64,000 nt of DNA from Rhodocyclaceae bacterium (GTDB taxonomy: Bacteria; Pseudomonadota; Gammaproteobacteria; Burkholderiales; Rhodocyclaceae), in the NCBI GenBank assembly GCA_016721505.1, contig JADKHX010000013.1, forward strand, positions 49,253-113,252, read 5' to 3'. Numbering within the stretch: position 1 is the first letter of the stretch; each line of letters begins with the position of its first letter. The notes beneath the pieces were generated by a model that was not told the origin of the DNA, made no database searches, and saw only the letters and a list, made by a program, of their open reading frames with translations. Below, in pieces: positions 15,157 through 26,200 of this stretch. A program made the position numbers and the translations under genes.

Positions 15157-18087
15157 TTATCCGCAACTCCCCACCGCCCCACAAGCAGAGCAGAAATCGC
15201 AGCCATCTTTGCGGATCACTGTCATGTTGCCGCATTCGGCGCACAGCGAACCCTGCATAACCTTGATGCCGCCGGTCTTTGTATTTGGCACATCAAGAAT
15301 GCCCATTTCGCGAGTTGGGTAGCCATGTTCGTCGAGGATGCCGAGCATGGTGTAGCGATGCATGATCAGGCGAGCAATGTAGGCGACCGTCGATGGCCAG
15401 CTTTGTTGCTTGGTGCCGCCTGGTACGCGTGCCATAAAATCGCCCAAAGGCTCAGCGTAGTTGAGCAATTTGCGCAGCTTCATGCCTATCCATGCAGGGT
15501 CGACAACGCGCATGTCGAGTGAGAGCAGCCGCGTTAAACCGTCAAGGGCGCGCGGATAGTGGCCGGATAGCCATACCGAGTAAGGACGTGTAACGCCATC
15601 GGGCAGGGTGATTTCCTTGAGGCCAAGCACGAATTCTTCGCCTGAGGCGGGATTGAGTACATCAACCGTCCATGACAGTGTGCCGTCGGTACCGGTTTTC
15701 GGTTCATCGCGGCTGAACATGCAATCGATCACCGGGGTGGCTTCGTTACCTTCGAGCGCGCCGAGTTTTTCGCAGCGATAGCGAATCACCTGGGCAAGTG
15801 CAGAGACCACGCCGGGTACGCGCTTTTTCTCGCCATTGGGTGGCAGCGGCAAGTCAAAAGCATCGTCGTCCTGGGTTTTGGCCAGCGCGTCGAGTTTGAG
15901 TTTTAGCCAGGCTTTGTCATTGACCCGCATATCCATCGACAGCGTTTTGGCGACTGCGCCGATGCCGCGTGGTTGCTCGGCACCATTGACCCACACTTCA
16001 AAGGGCACCGCACGACCCATGTCGTTTTCAATCTGACCGACGAAGATGGCGAACTCGCCGTGCGGCGCTTCGATCATGTAGGTCCATGAAGAATTGCCAT
16101 CGGACATGCGCGGACGGCCGGGCCAGCGCAAACTGGCCAGCACCGGCGCGGGCAGGGCACCGATGGACATGCGACGATTGCGATGATCGATGGTGACATC
16201 TTGCGGTTGCATTTGGGCGCTTGGCGACTGTGCGTGAGGTGCTGCGGTAGCCGGGGCTCCAGGGGTGCCAGATTCGACCGATAGCACGCTGCCCAACACG
16301 CTGTTGGGGCGATAGGTCGCTAGCCCTTTAAGGCCAGCTTTCCAAGCGCTCATGTAGAGATTTTCAAATTCGGTGTAGGGATAGTCGACTGGCACGTTGA
16401 CGGTTTTGGAAATCGACGTATCGATGTAAGGGGCGACGGCGGCGACCATGTCTTTATGTGCTTCAGCGGAGATATCCAGCGCGGTGACAAAGTAGTCGGG
16501 CAGCTTGGTCATATCACCGCCTTGGTGCTTATAAAGCCGCCAAGCGTAGTCTTCAACGCGATATTCTTTGAGCGTGCCATCCATCATGCGTTTTTTGCGC
16601 GTATAGGTCCAAGAAAATGGTGGTTCGATACCGTTGCTGGCGTTGTCGGCAAAAGCCAGACTGATGGTGCCAGTCGGCGCGATGGAGAGCAGATGCGAAT
16701 TGCGGATGCCGTGCTTGCGAATCGCGTCTTTGACTTCGGTGGGCAAACGCGAAGCGAAATTGCCGCCAGACAAATACATATCGCGATTGAAGAGCGGAAA
16801 AGCCCCGCGCTCTTTGGCAAGTTCAACGGAATACAAGTACGAACGATCGCGCATGTACTCAGAAATTTTGCGCCCGGTTTCCAGCGCCAAGGCACTGTCG
16901 TACTTTTGGCAAAGCATAATTAGCGTGTCGCCCAGACCGGTAAAGCCGAGGCCGACGCGGCGCTTGGCGTTGGCCTCGTCCTGCTGTTGTTGCAAAGGCC
17001 AATGCGTGGCATCAAGCACGTTGTCGAGCATGCGGGTTGATACGTCGATTACCTTGCCGAAGGCTTCGTAATCAAAGCTGGCGGTATCGGAAAATGCGTC
17101 GCGCACGAACAAGGTCAAATTGATCGAGCCAAGGCAGCAGCAGCCGTAAGGCGGCAGTGGCTGTTCGGCGCAGGGGTTGGTTGCTTCGATGGTTTCGCAG
17201 TAGTAAAGGTTATTATCTTTATTCATCCGGTCGAGGAACAAAATCCCCGGCTCGGCATGATCGTAAGTCGAGCGCATAACTTGTTCCCACAGGTCACGAG
17301 CGCGGACTTTACGATATACCCATAGGCCGTCTTCACGCTGGTAGGCTCCGGCGGCGCGAAGGTCATTGGATGGCGTTGCGCGATGGGCTAATTCGATGTC
17401 GCCATCGACTTCGACCGCTTGCATGAAAGGATCGGTTACGCCGATGGAAATGTTGAAATTGGACAAATCACCTTTGTCCTTGGCATGGATGAACTCTTCG
17501 ATATCGGGATGATCGCAACGCATCACACCCATTTGCGCGCCACGGCGGCTACCGGCCGATTCGACCGTTTCGCAAGAGCGGTCAAACACTCGCATGTAGG
17601 AAACCGGGCCTGAAGCGCGGGATTGTGTACCTTTAACGTGCGCGCCTAGCGGTCGAATCGACGAGAAATCATAGCCAACGCCGCCGCCACGTCGCATGGT
17701 TTCAGCGGCTTGCAATAGGCCGGTGTAAATCCCTGGCCGACCATCGACAATGTCTGAAATCGAGTCGCCAACCGGCTGCACGAAGCAATTGATCAAGGTA
17801 GCGCATAAATCGGTACCGGCGGCCGAATTGATTCGGCCTGCGGGAACGAATCCGTTTTCTTGCGCTTCTAAAAAGCGCGCTTCCCAAAACGCACGTTTGC
17901 CTTCAACTTCGACAGCGGCTAACGCGCGGGCAACACGTGCGCGCACATCATGCACATCACGCTCATTTCCCTTGGCATATTTCTCTACTAACACTTCGCC
18001 GCAGATTTCTTGCGGGAGTGGCAAATCCATTTGTCCGGTGTGAATCTCAGTAGTTGATTCCTCGGTTGTCTCTGTTGTGTTTGTCAT
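15157..18087 (-). CDS. nrdJ: Class II (B12-dependent) ribonucleotide reductase
   Basis: 976 residues. It reduces ribonucleotides to deoxyribonucleotides using adenosylcobalamin, with or without oxygen. The putative thiyl-radical cysteine is C306 in NPCAEQP; C95 and C101 lie in LCATLINCFVQ near the N-terminus, and a Cys-Cys-Cys run follows in PPYGCCCLGS. Residues about 640-900 contain two TSCPD-like repeats (FVGQIENDMGRAVPFEVWVNG and its later partner). The C-terminus is a four-cysteine zinc-ribbon-like tail (CAECG...CSACG). No nrdAB is in the window. No recognisable B12 riboswitch box was found upstream, but palindromes are present. Confidence 0.95.
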   Translation of the reverse strand: MTNTTETTEESTTEIHTGQMDLPLPQEICGEVLVEKYAKGNERDVHDVRARVARALAAVEVEGKRAFWEARFLEAQENGFVPAGRINSAAGTDLCATLINCFVQPVGDSISDIVDGRPGIYTGLLQAAETMRRGGGVGYDFSSIRPLGAHVKGTQSRASGPVSYMRVFDRSCETVESAGSRRGAQMGVMRCDHPDIEEFIHAKDKGDLSNFNISIGVTDPFMQAVEVDGDIELAHRATPSNDLRAAGAYQREDGLWVYRKVRARDLWEQVMRSTYDHAEPGILFLDRMNKDNNLYYCETIEATNPCAEQPLPPYGCCCLGSINLTLFVRDAFSDTASFDYEAFGKVIDVSTRMLDNVLDATHWPLQQQQDEANAKRRVGLGFTGLGDTLIMLCQKYDSALALETGRKISEYMRDRSYLYSVELAKERGAFPLFNRDMYLSGGNFASRLPTEVKDAIRKHGIRNSHLLSIAPTGTISLAFADNASNGIEPPFSWTYTRKKRMMDGTLKEYRVEDYAWRLYKHQGGDMTKLPDYFVTALDISAEAHKDMVAAVAPYIDTSISKTVNVPVDYPYTEFENLYMSAWKAGLKGLATYRPNSVLGSVLSVESGTPGAPATAAPHAQSPSAQMQPQDVTIDHRNRRMSIGALPAPVLASLRWPGRPRMSDGNSSWTYMIEAPHGEFAIFVGQIENDMGRAVPFEVWVNGAEQPRGIGAVAKTLSMDMRVNDKAWLKLKLDALAKTQDDDAFDLPLPPNGEKKRVPGVVSALAQVIRYRCEKLGALEGNEATPVIDCMFSRDEPKTGTDGTLSWTVDVLNPASGEEFVLGLKEITLPDGVTRPYSVWLSGHYPRALDGLTRLLSLDMRVVDPAWIGMKLRKLLNYAEPLGDFMARVPGGTKQQSWPSTVAYIARLIMHRYTMLGILDEHGYPTREMGILDVPNTKTGGIKVMQGSLCAECGNMTVIRKDGCDFCSACGAVGSCG

Positions 18088-18238
18088 ATTGGTGTCCGAA
18101 GATGATGGTGAAACATGGCTGGAACTAACAAAATAATGCCCTGCAGTACTGTTGCAAACTGTTGCGGCGAGGGCGAACTTTACTGTGCCAAGCCTTGGAT
18201 TGAAAGTAAAATATATTTATTAATGAAAAACAATGACT

Positions 18239-18298
18239 TACGATTTTTCGTAGTGGTGCATCGATTTGGAGCTACTACATGTAGTAGGTTTTTATACC
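18239..18298. promoter_or_regulatory. Cluster of palindromes upstream of nrdJ
   Basis: In the AT-rich 520-bp gap between nrdJ and the TPR gene lie TACGA/TCGTA around TTTT (18239-18252), a perfect 16-bp palindrome CTACTACATGTAGTAG (18272-18287), and GGTTTTTATACC close behind. The first two centres are about 34 bp apart. They may be operators for nrdJ, possibly NrdR-like, but do not match the NrdR box well. A further palindrome, ATACTTGAGTAT, is at 18451-18462. Otherwise the gap holds no convincing gene. Confidence 0.4.
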
Positions 18299-18609
18299 AA
18301 AAAATCGAAAGAAAAACAGTGGGATGGCACCGATTTACGGTCTTAATTAAAAGCTTAAGCGAGCAAAATTTCACACAACCGGCATGCGCTAAAGTGGGCC
18401 AGGGGGTTGACATGCTTTATCGGCGGGCGGCGGACTGAAAGTAGCCGCTCATACTTGAGTATTCGGTAGCGTTAAATCGATCGCGCTCGCGAGATTTGAA
18501 TTCGATGATGCGTGATGGACAAGGCGCTATCGAACTAAAATCACTGACAACCAAAGCTGATTTGCTTCGTTATATGCAAGCAAACCTTTGCCATCCAATG
18601 GAAAACCAA

Positions 18610-19584
18610 ATGAAACTACCTACACTCATCTTGCTATTTGCGGCAGTTCCTTCGCTGGCTAGCGCTCAGTCTACTGATACGGATTTTCAATCGCTGCTCA
18701 AGGAACGCAAGTATCAAGAAGTCGAGACGCTGGCCAATACACGCATTGCAAAAAATGCCAATGATGAAACCGCAATCTGGTATCTGGTTAGTGTGAGCAG
18801 TAGTGATAAATCAAAGCGTGAAGCGGCAATGGTCAAAGCCGAGGCTTGCACCGCCGCACTGCCTAAATCCGCCAAATGCCACCACGCCGTAGGCAGACTG
18901 TATGGCGCAGCAGCGATGTCTTCAGGTCCGCTTGATATGATGAAATACGCATCGCGGATCAAAGATGAGTTTTTACTGGCCGTTGAGTTGGACCCGAGCA
19001 ATTTTGACGCACGGCGTGATCTCAATCAGTATTACTTGCAAGCGCCGGGTATTGCAGGCGGCAGTGTACGTAAGGCCATCAACAACGCCGATGAAATGGG
19101 TAAGCTCAATCCAGTAGCGGGTAAGCTACTCCGTGCGGATGTGCATAGCTACGAAAAGGAATTCGACCAGGCTCAGGCGCTGTTAAATGGCATCAAACCG
19201 ATTGGTGACGAGCAAGTGGCAAGTTTGACCCAAGCATGGATTACAGTCGGCTTTGGGTTGATTGGTGACAAGCAAGTGGCTAAGGCGCAGGCGCTGTTTG
19301 AGCGCTTGGTTGCTGCAGAGCCGAATAACGCGGCACTGCATTTTGGTCTGGGTCGCGCCCATCTCGAAGCGAATTCGCTGGACCAGGCAATTGCGTCGAT
19401 GGAGCGGGCACTGAAAATGGACAGTAAACTAAACGCTCACTACCGGCTCGGAATTGCCTATCAGCAAAAGGGCGACAAACCTAAGGCAGTGGCAGCGTTG
19501 CAGCAATTTTTGAGCTATACATCTGCCGGCAAAGCCGCGGACGACGCAAAAAAACGCTTGGCGGAGATGAAGCCTGCGGGATAA
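18610..19584 (+). CDS. Secreted tetratricopeptide-repeat protein
   Basis: 324 residues. A signal peptide (MKLPTLILLFAAVPSLASA, cleaved before QST) directs it to the periplasm. The rest is helical repeats; clear TPR units lie near the C-terminus (AALHFGLGRAHLEANSLDQA and LNAHYRLGIAYQQKGDKPKA). The ATG at 18610 is chosen because it gives the signal peptide; longer in-frame starts at 18496 and 18598 would bury it. Role unknown, probably a protein-interaction scaffold. Convergent with the FimV-like gene. Confidence 0.8.
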   Translation: MKLPTLILLFAAVPSLASAQSTDTDFQSLLKERKYQEVETLANTRIAKNANDETAIWYLVSVSSSDKSKREAAMVKAEACTAALPKSAKCHHAVGRLYGAAAMSSGPLDMMKYASRIKDEFLLAVELDPSNFDARRDLNQYYLQAPGIAGGSVRKAINNADEMGKLNPVAGKLLRADVHSYEKEFDQAQALLNGIKPIGDEQVASLTQAWITVGFGLIGDKQVAKAQALFERLVAAEPNNAALHFGLGRAHLEANSLDQAIASMERALKMDSKLNAHYRLGIAYQQKGDKPKAVAALQQFLSYTSAGKAADDAKKRLAEMKPAG

Positions 19585-19592
19585 GCACAGCA

Positions 19593-19642
19593 CCGCCGGT
19601 TGGAGTGCTACTTGGGGTCGGCTTTACAGCACCGACCGGCGA
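19593..19642. terminator. Stem-loop between convergent TPR and FimV-like genes
   Basis: CGCCGGTTGG pairs with CCGACCGGCG (one mismatch), and inside it AGTGC pairs with GCAC, giving a long interrupted stem. There is no T-tract, so terminator function is inferred from position only. Confidence 0.45.
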
Positions 19643-19690
19643 AACCATCACAAAGTAAGGCGTTGCCAAGCGCTGATATTCACCTGAGGT

Positions 19691-22114
19691 CTATTCAAGC
19701 TCGCGATAAACTTTAAGCATCCGCATTAACCACAGAATTTCCTCGGCGACTGCTTGCGGAAATCCAGCCCGACTGCCGTCACGGTTATCACCCAGCAAGG
19801 ATGCTAAGTAGTCGGATGTTTCAGGACTCGGCCAGAGTCGCTGCACGGTCTCGCTAACGCGAGGAAATCCCTCGAGTGTCGGGCGTATAGCGGTAGCCGC
19901 CGCGTCCCATGCATCGGGCGCTACATTGAGATTTTTACGCAGCGAAATTGCCAGCTCTTCAAACTCGGCACGGCGACCAGATTTCCGATAAATTTCCAAT
20001 GTTTTAAGCCAAGGACCGAGGTCACGCTTTGGATCCTCGAGGATGTAATCGATCAAGGTCTGCTCGGCATGATCTCCCATACCCATCGAAATCATTATGT
20101 TGGCAAGTTCGACCGCCGGATCTTCTGCAGATTCTGATGGCGCCGCCTCGGTAACCGTTGCCTGTGGTTTTGCGGCAATCTCACGCTCGATGGCCATTGC
20201 AGCTTCGATTTCTGCATGGGTGCGTGGCGCCAAACTGAATACAACCTCGGTACCCTCGGTTGCAGGGTCGCCGACTTGATGCAAGGGCGCCGGGATTTCC
20301 GAAGCCGCAATTTTGCGGACAATATCGACATCCAGCAGCGAAGTAACGACGCCACTTACTCGTGGCGTGCTTTCCAAATCAAGCGCAAAATTTATTGCAG
20401 GCAAAGCAGTGCTTTCCGCGGTGCTATCAGTGTTCTGCGTTGCCGCAGGTGTTGTGAATGTTGCCGGCAAGCTAAACGCAATGCCGTGATCAATAACAGC
20501 TTCTCTTTTTACCGGTGCAAGGATGTCAGGCACTGGTGTGGATGTCGCCGCAGGTGTCGTTTCGACATCGTGAGCGGTGGCGACAACCGCCGGTGTGGGA
20601 GATTTTTGTTCTGGCATCACCTTGTTTGCCGTCCTGTGCAGCGCAGCGGGTGATGTCGCGGGTGACGCGCTTCGTCCGGATGTCGACGCGGTAAACGCTG
20701 ATCTCAAATCTGTTCGCCGTTTCTTGCCAAAACTTGTTGCTGGAGGCGCAGCGGAATGGGAAATCGGCAAAATGAATTCTTCCGGCGCATCGCTTTGCAC
20801 TGGGTCGGTCGGCGTAAATATTTCGTGCGGTTGGATATTAGTTTGCTGCCTCGCGGCCGCAAGTGAATTCGCGTTCGCTTCGCGCCGAAGCAGTTGACGA
20901 TGATGCATTGTCAGCAACATGGCACCGACTGCTCCGCCAACAACTATCAACGCTAACAACTCCAATACACCAAAAGCCCGCGGTTCTGGCTGCGCATCAA
21001 ATTTGGCTTGTAGCTGACGTTGATCTGCTGCTTGCTGCTTACTCTTGGCTTCTAAGAATTGAAGCTGAACTTTGGTGTCGGAAAATAGTGCTTCCAAAGA
21101 TCTTAGTTTTTCGGTGACTTCGCGTTCTTCGGTCGCTTGCGCGAGCAGCATGAGTTCGAGTCGCTCTATTGTGGCCGTAGCCTCCTTAGCAGACATGGGT
21201 CGCGTTGGCTTGCTCCCCGCTTCACCGCCTATCACTAGGCGATCCTGCGCCGCACTGTTTGGTATGCCGGTCTTCGTCAATGGCTTTGCAACAATGTCAA
21301 TTTTCGAATTGGTTTGATTAACCGGCGCAGCGACCGGCGTACTAGCGGAATTAGGCGATGCGCGCTCCGGCGGTGGCAAGTTTGAAGGTATTGTCAGCAC
21401 CGTACCAGCTGGCAAGGGAACCGAGCCGACTGGTGTGGCATTGGAAAAATACGCTGGATTGGCGAGTGACATCAGCCGACGATATTCATCGCGGGTATCT
21501 TGATTGTTCGGATAGCGGCCGCGAGCCAATTGATTTAGCGTGGTATCGCGCTTGAGCGTTAAGGTGCGCTCGCCACCACCAATTCGCGATTGACTCACAG
21601 CGGGCGCTGCCGATGGTACCGATTTGCTTCCCGGCTGGGTTCCAACACTTGGTATTGCGGAATTGTTTGCTGGTGCTGAAAAGGTTGCTGCAGTACCTAC
21701 GGAAGGATTGGTCGATGGCTCTAGACTGTCTTTTGGCTCCGCGAGGCGCGTTAAAACAAGGTAATCACGGGAGATTTCACCGTTGCACCCAAGCGCAATG
21801 CGGAATTCATAAAACGGTTCGCGAACGGTTTGCGCTGAGGTAAGAATGATTCGCGGAGAAGTAGAAAGGTCCAGTGCGAGTTTGGCGTTCTTTGGAAAAA
21901 ATTGCGTGTCCGTGCCCTCGGACGCCGGTGTGATTCGGATACAGTCGAGTTTCGGTGGTGACTCTTCAGCACTCAATAACAATGGAATTTCTATATGCAA
22001 AGACTGCAACAGAACAGGACTTCCAATTGAGCCACCGAGCCCGATAGCCGCCGCCAATGGCGATGCAAGCACACTGACAATCGCAATAACGACAAAGGTG
22101 GCGCGTAAATTCAT
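19691..22114 (-). CDS. FimV-like peptidoglycan-binding protein
   Basis: 807 residues. A signal peptide or N-terminal helix (FVVIAIVSVLASPLAAA) is followed by the FimV N-terminal region (IGLGGSIGSPVLLQSLHIEI). A LysM-like unit follows (TLKRDTTLNQLARGRYP, to VLTIPSN). Then come a coiled-coil segment (residues about 310-375), one membrane helix (LLALIVVGGAVGAMLLTM), a long Ala/Thr/Pro-rich linker, and a C-terminal FimV/TPR-like domain (LANIMISMGMGDHAEQTLIDYIL). This is the FimV/TspA layout, linked in other bacteria to type IV pilus secretin assembly and cell-pole organisation. No pilus genes are adjacent. Confidence 0.8.
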   Translation of the reverse strand: MNLRATFVVIAIVSVLASPLAAAIGLGGSIGSPVLLQSLHIEIPLLLSAEESPPKLDCIRITPASEGTDTQFFPKNAKLALDLSTSPRIILTSAQTVREPFYEFRIALGCNGEISRDYLVLTRLAEPKDSLEPSTNPSVGTAATFSAPANNSAIPSVGTQPGSKSVPSAAPAVSQSRIGGGERTLTLKRDTTLNQLARGRYPNNQDTRDEYRRLMSLANPAYFSNATPVGSVPLPAGTVLTIPSNLPPPERASPNSASTPVAAPVNQTNSKIDIVAKPLTKTGIPNSAAQDRLVIGGEAGSKPTRPMSAKEATATIERLELMLLAQATEEREVTEKLRSLEALFSDTKVQLQFLEAKSKQQAADQRQLQAKFDAQPEPRAFGVLELLALIVVGGAVGAMLLTMHHRQLLRREANANSLAAARQQTNIQPHEIFTPTDPVQSDAPEEFILPISHSAAPPATSFGKKRRTDLRSAFTASTSGRSASPATSPAALHRTANKVMPEQKSPTPAVVATAHDVETTPAATSTPVPDILAPVKREAVIDHGIAFSLPATFTTPAATQNTDSTAESTALPAINFALDLESTPRVSGVVTSLLDVDIVRKIAASEIPAPLHQVGDPATEGTEVVFSLAPRTHAEIEAAMAIEREIAAKPQATVTEAAPSESAEDPAVELANIMISMGMGDHAEQTLIDYILEDPKRDLGPWLKTLEIYRKSGRRAEFEELAISLRKNLNVAPDAWDAAATAIRPTLEGFPRVSETVQRLWPSPETSDYLASLLGDNRDGSRAGFPQAVAEEILWLMRMLKVYRELE

Positions 22115-22329
22115 CCGTAACTACTTCGCTGAAGGCTTGAGTGCATGAGTGATTTTTGCATGGCTGCCATATTAGCGCAGGGTGATGTGCCTGTAAGGAT
22201 TTGACTGTTGGCTAAGCACCACAATACCTTAGCAAAAACACTTGACCTATCGGTGTGAAAATCTTGTTACTTATGCTTCACCCGTTCAGACATACTTCAC
22301 ATCTATCACTCTTTACCTTTTCATCCTTT

Positions 22330-23211
22330 ATGCAAAGCTCATTGCCATTGCGGCATTTTTTGTTGGCGCTGGTTGTCGTTGCGATTTGGGGCAGTAATTT
22401 TGTAGTGATCAAATATGCGCTGGCAGACTTGCCGCCGCTATTGTTTGCCGCACTGCGCTTTGCTATTGCATTTGCTCCAGCTGCATTTTTCTTGCGTCGG
22501 CCGCGTGTCGATTGGCGTAATTTGGCGCTCTATGGGGTGTTGATTGGAGTAGGACAGTTTGGTGTTCTATATGTTGCTATGAGCGGCCATATCACGCCGG
22601 GGCTTGCTTCTTTAGTGATACAAACACAGGTGTTTTTCACTATCGCCATGTCGATGAAAATCGCTGGCGAAACAGTTAAACCGTTTCAGTGGTTTGCGCT
22701 ATTGTTGGCAGCCAGCGGTATCGTGGTGATTGTCCTGCATACCGATGGCACAACCACTGTTGGCGGACTGATGCTGATACTGTTTGCGGCGATGTCATGG
22801 GCAGCCGCCAATATGACCGCCAAACGCGCTGTGGGCATCAACATGCTGGCTTATGTGGTGTGGTCAAGTATCTATGCGGTACCTCCCTTGTTGTTGCTTT
22901 CTCTGATTTTTGAAGGCCCTGAGGCAATTGTTCATGGCCTCAGCGTGGCTAGTGCAACTACTTGGTTAGCCGTGGCCTGGCAATCCTTCGGTAACACACT
23001 TTTCGGCTACGCCGCATGGGGTGCGCTATTGGCGCGCTATCCCGCAGCGACAATTACACCGATGGCCCTGATGGTGCCGGTGTTTGGCATGAGCGCATCA
23101 AGTTGGTGGCTGGCAGAATCACTACCGGCGTGGAAACTAAGCGCTGCGTCGCTGGTGATATCAGGACTAGCCGTCAATTTGTTGTGGCCCCGTTGGCGCG
23201 GCGCGAAGTGA
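22330..23211 (+). CDS. eamA: EamA-family exporter (EamA-like)
   Basis: About 293 residues in ten predicted membrane helices forming two EamA repeats. Similarity to E. coli EamA (O-acetylserine/cysteine exporter) is visible throughout: WGSNFVVIKYALADLPPLLFAALRF at the start (compare WGLNFVVIKVGL), GLASLVIQTQVFFTI, and YAAWGALLARYPAATITPMALMVPVFG. The ATG at 22330 gives the usual start, but no ribosome site precedes it; a GTG at 22255 would add 25 residues. Substrate by homology only. Confidence 0.75.
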   Translation: MQSSLPLRHFLLALVVVAIWGSNFVVIKYALADLPPLLFAALRFAIAFAPAAFFLRRPRVDWRNLALYGVLIGVGQFGVLYVAMSGHITPGLASLVIQTQVFFTIAMSMKIAGETVKPFQWFALLLAASGIVVIVLHTDGTTTVGGLMLILFAAMSWAAANMTAKRAVGINMLAYVVWSSIYAVPPLLLLSLIFEGPEAIVHGLSVASATTWLAVAWQSFGNTLFGYAAWGALLARYPAATITPMALMVPVFGMSASSWWLAESLPAWKLSAASLVISGLAVNLLWPRWRGAK

Positions 23212-23281
23212 AATTTTGCAGGCGCAGCAAGCCTAGGTATCATCGGTAAATGTCTCGCTGAGATAAATGATTGGAGTGATG

Positions 23282-26200
23282 ATGACGACTAAGCTAGAAG
23301 AACAAAAACAACAAGTGCTCGATGAAGTAGTCAAGTTGCTCGCTGTACGCGTGTCGACAGCGGAGCAGGGTGAATTACAGAAATTTGTGCTGCATTATTT
23401 CAGTCAGGTCGATGCCGAAGACATCATCACCAAAAGTGCTGAAGATTTGTATGGCGCGGCGTTGGCCCACTATTCTTTTGCGCGTAGTTTCTCGAGAGGT
23501 ACGGCCAAGCTGCGTGTCTACAACCCCAAGCTGGAAGCGCATGGCTGGGAGTCAACTTCCACGGTGGTCGAAATCATCAATGATGATATGCCCTTCCTAG
23601 TTGATTCAGTCACTATGGAAGTTAATCGCCTTGGCTATCGACTGGCGCAACTCATTCATCCAATGTTTCGCACCCAACGCGATGCCAGCCAGCAACTGCA
23701 GACCGCGATGGCAGACGAAGGTGCCAGCAACGCGCAACAAGAGTCGTTTATCCATATCGAGATCAACCGCGAAACCGATCCAGCGCGTTTGCACGAACTT
23801 GAACAAGGTTTGGCCGCCGTGCTTGATGACGTGCGTGCGGCAGTGGTCGATTGGCAGGCAATGCGCACTCGCATGGCGGAAGTGATTGCTGGGTTGAGCA
23901 AGACTTCCGTTGGCCTAAGCGCGGCAGAAGTTGACGAAGGTCGCGCGTTTTTGGAATGGGCACTGGACAATCATTTCACCTTCCTGGGTTATCGCGAATA
24001 CGACTTAACGCCAATCGAAGGCTCTGATCAACTAACGCTGACCAACGAGCGAGGCTTGGGCATCTTGCACGAGAACCCGCTCACAGGTACTTCCACCAGT
24101 TTTGCTGAGTTGCCGCTGGCGATACGCCGTCTAGCGCGGGAGGCGAAATTATTGGTACTGACCAAAGCCACCTCACGCTCGACCGTTCATCGCCCGGGCT
24201 ATCTTGACTACATCGGCATAAAACGCTTTAACGCGCACGGCGAAGTGGTGGGCGAGCGACGTTTTGTCGGCTTGTACACCTCATCGGCGTATCAAGATAG
24301 GCTCGATACCATACCCATCGTGCGTAACAAAGCCAGTGCAGTTTTGACGCAAGCGGGCTTCGCGTCGAATAGTCATATGGGCAAAAATCTGGTCACCATA
24401 CTTGAGACTTTTCCGCGCGACGAGTTGTTTCAAATCGACCAGGATGCCTTGCTCGAAACGGCGATGGGGATTTTGCGTTTGGGCGATCGACGCAAGCTAC
24501 GCGTGTTCGTTCGGCGCGATGTTTATGGGCGGTTCTATTCCTGTTTGATTTTCCTGCCACGCGATCAATTCAATACCGAATCGCGCACCAAAATTCAGGA
24601 GATTTTGAAACGAACATTGCGCGGTCAAAGTGTCGAATTCACTGTGCAATTGTCGGACGCTTTGCTGGCACGAATTCACATGCTGATACGCACAGCACCT
24701 TCCGATGATGTGCTCCCCGATGCGCGCGCCATTGAAACCGAAATCACCTTGGCCTTGCGCGATTGGTCTGACGATCTCAAGCTCGCGCTGATAGAAGCAC
24801 AGGGCGAAGAAGCAGGCAATTTGTCAATGAGACGCTTTGCGAATGCTTTTCCTGCTGCCTACACCAGCAGCGTCAGCGCACGCGCAGCGGTGCATGACAT
24901 CGACATGATTGATGGACTATCCGCGCAGCAAGGCATCCGCATGAGCTTGTATCGACCGGTCGAAGCGGACTCTATGACACTGCGTTTGCGCGTTTATCGA
25001 TTGGGGCAGTCGCTGGCTTTGTCGGAGAGTTTGCCGATGCTCGAACACATGGGCGTTGCGGTTCAAGACGAGCAATCTTTTGTGCTCAATGTTGATGAAA
25101 ATCATGTCGTACATATTCATGATTTCGGGCTCAAAGCCAAAACCGCGATTAGCGATATTTCTGCCGTCAAACCTCTATTTGAAGCCGCGTTTGGCAAAAC
25201 CTGGCATCGCGTTACAGAGAGCGATGGCTTTAATCGACTGGTGTTGGTAGCGGGTTTGGCTAGTGAGGAAGTCTTGATACTTCGCGCCCTTGCTAAATAT
25301 CTCAAGCAGACTGGTTTTACCTTTAGTCAAGCCTACATTGAGCAAACGCTGGGTGACAACGCAGTGATTGCGCGGCAACTTGTAGCGCTGTTTCATGCCC
25401 GCTTCAATCCTGCAGCGACTGGTGATCGAGCGGCGGCGCAAAGTGCCGTGATTGGTAGCATTCGTCAAGCGCTTGACGCAGTAGCGAATGCCGACGAAGA
25501 CAGAATATTGCGCCGCTTCCTCGCGTTAATTCAAGCCGTTATTCGCACGAATTTTTATCAGTCGACCAAAGACGCCGATGGCATTTCACAGCGCAAGCCC
25601 TATATTTCTTTCAAGATTGAATCGGCCAAAGTACCTGAGCTTCCCGAACCAAAACCGTTATATGAAATCTGGGTTTATTCGCCGCGCATCGAAGGCATAC
25701 ATTTGCGTTTCGGCAAAGTCGCACGTGGCGGTTTGCGCTGGTCAGATCGGATGGAAGATTTTCGTACTGAAGTTTTGGGCCTAGTCAAAGCGCAGCAAGT
25801 CAAGAATGCCGTGATTGTGCCAGTCGGCTCCAAAGGTGGATTTGTGGTCAAGAACCCACCGCCCGCGAGCGACCGCGATGCTTACCTGAAAGAAGGTATT
25901 GAGTGTTACAAAACCTTCTTGCGCGGATTGCTAGATATCACCGATAACCTTGTTGCCAATCAATTGGTAGCGCCAAAAGACGTGGTGCGCCACGATGCCG
26001 ATGATCCTTATTTAGTCGTCGCCGCCGACAAAGGCACCGCCAGTTTTTCGGACTACGCCAACGCCGTTAGCGCTGAATATGGCCACTGGTTGGGCGATGC
26101 GTTTGCCTCCGGCGGCTCGGTCGGTTACGACCACAAAAAAATGGGTATCACCGCGCGCGGTGCTTGGGAATCAGTCAAGCGGCACTTCCTTGAAATCGGT

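Noticed and set aside
18088..18238. Cobalamin riboswitch before nrdJ
   Set aside because: No B12-box-like sequence could be found on the correct strand; the palindromes are of another kind.
18115..18438. 107-codon plus-strand ORF upstream of the TPR gene
   Set aside because: Cysteine-rich random-looking composition, covers the palindromes and AT-rich promoter region, no ribosome site.
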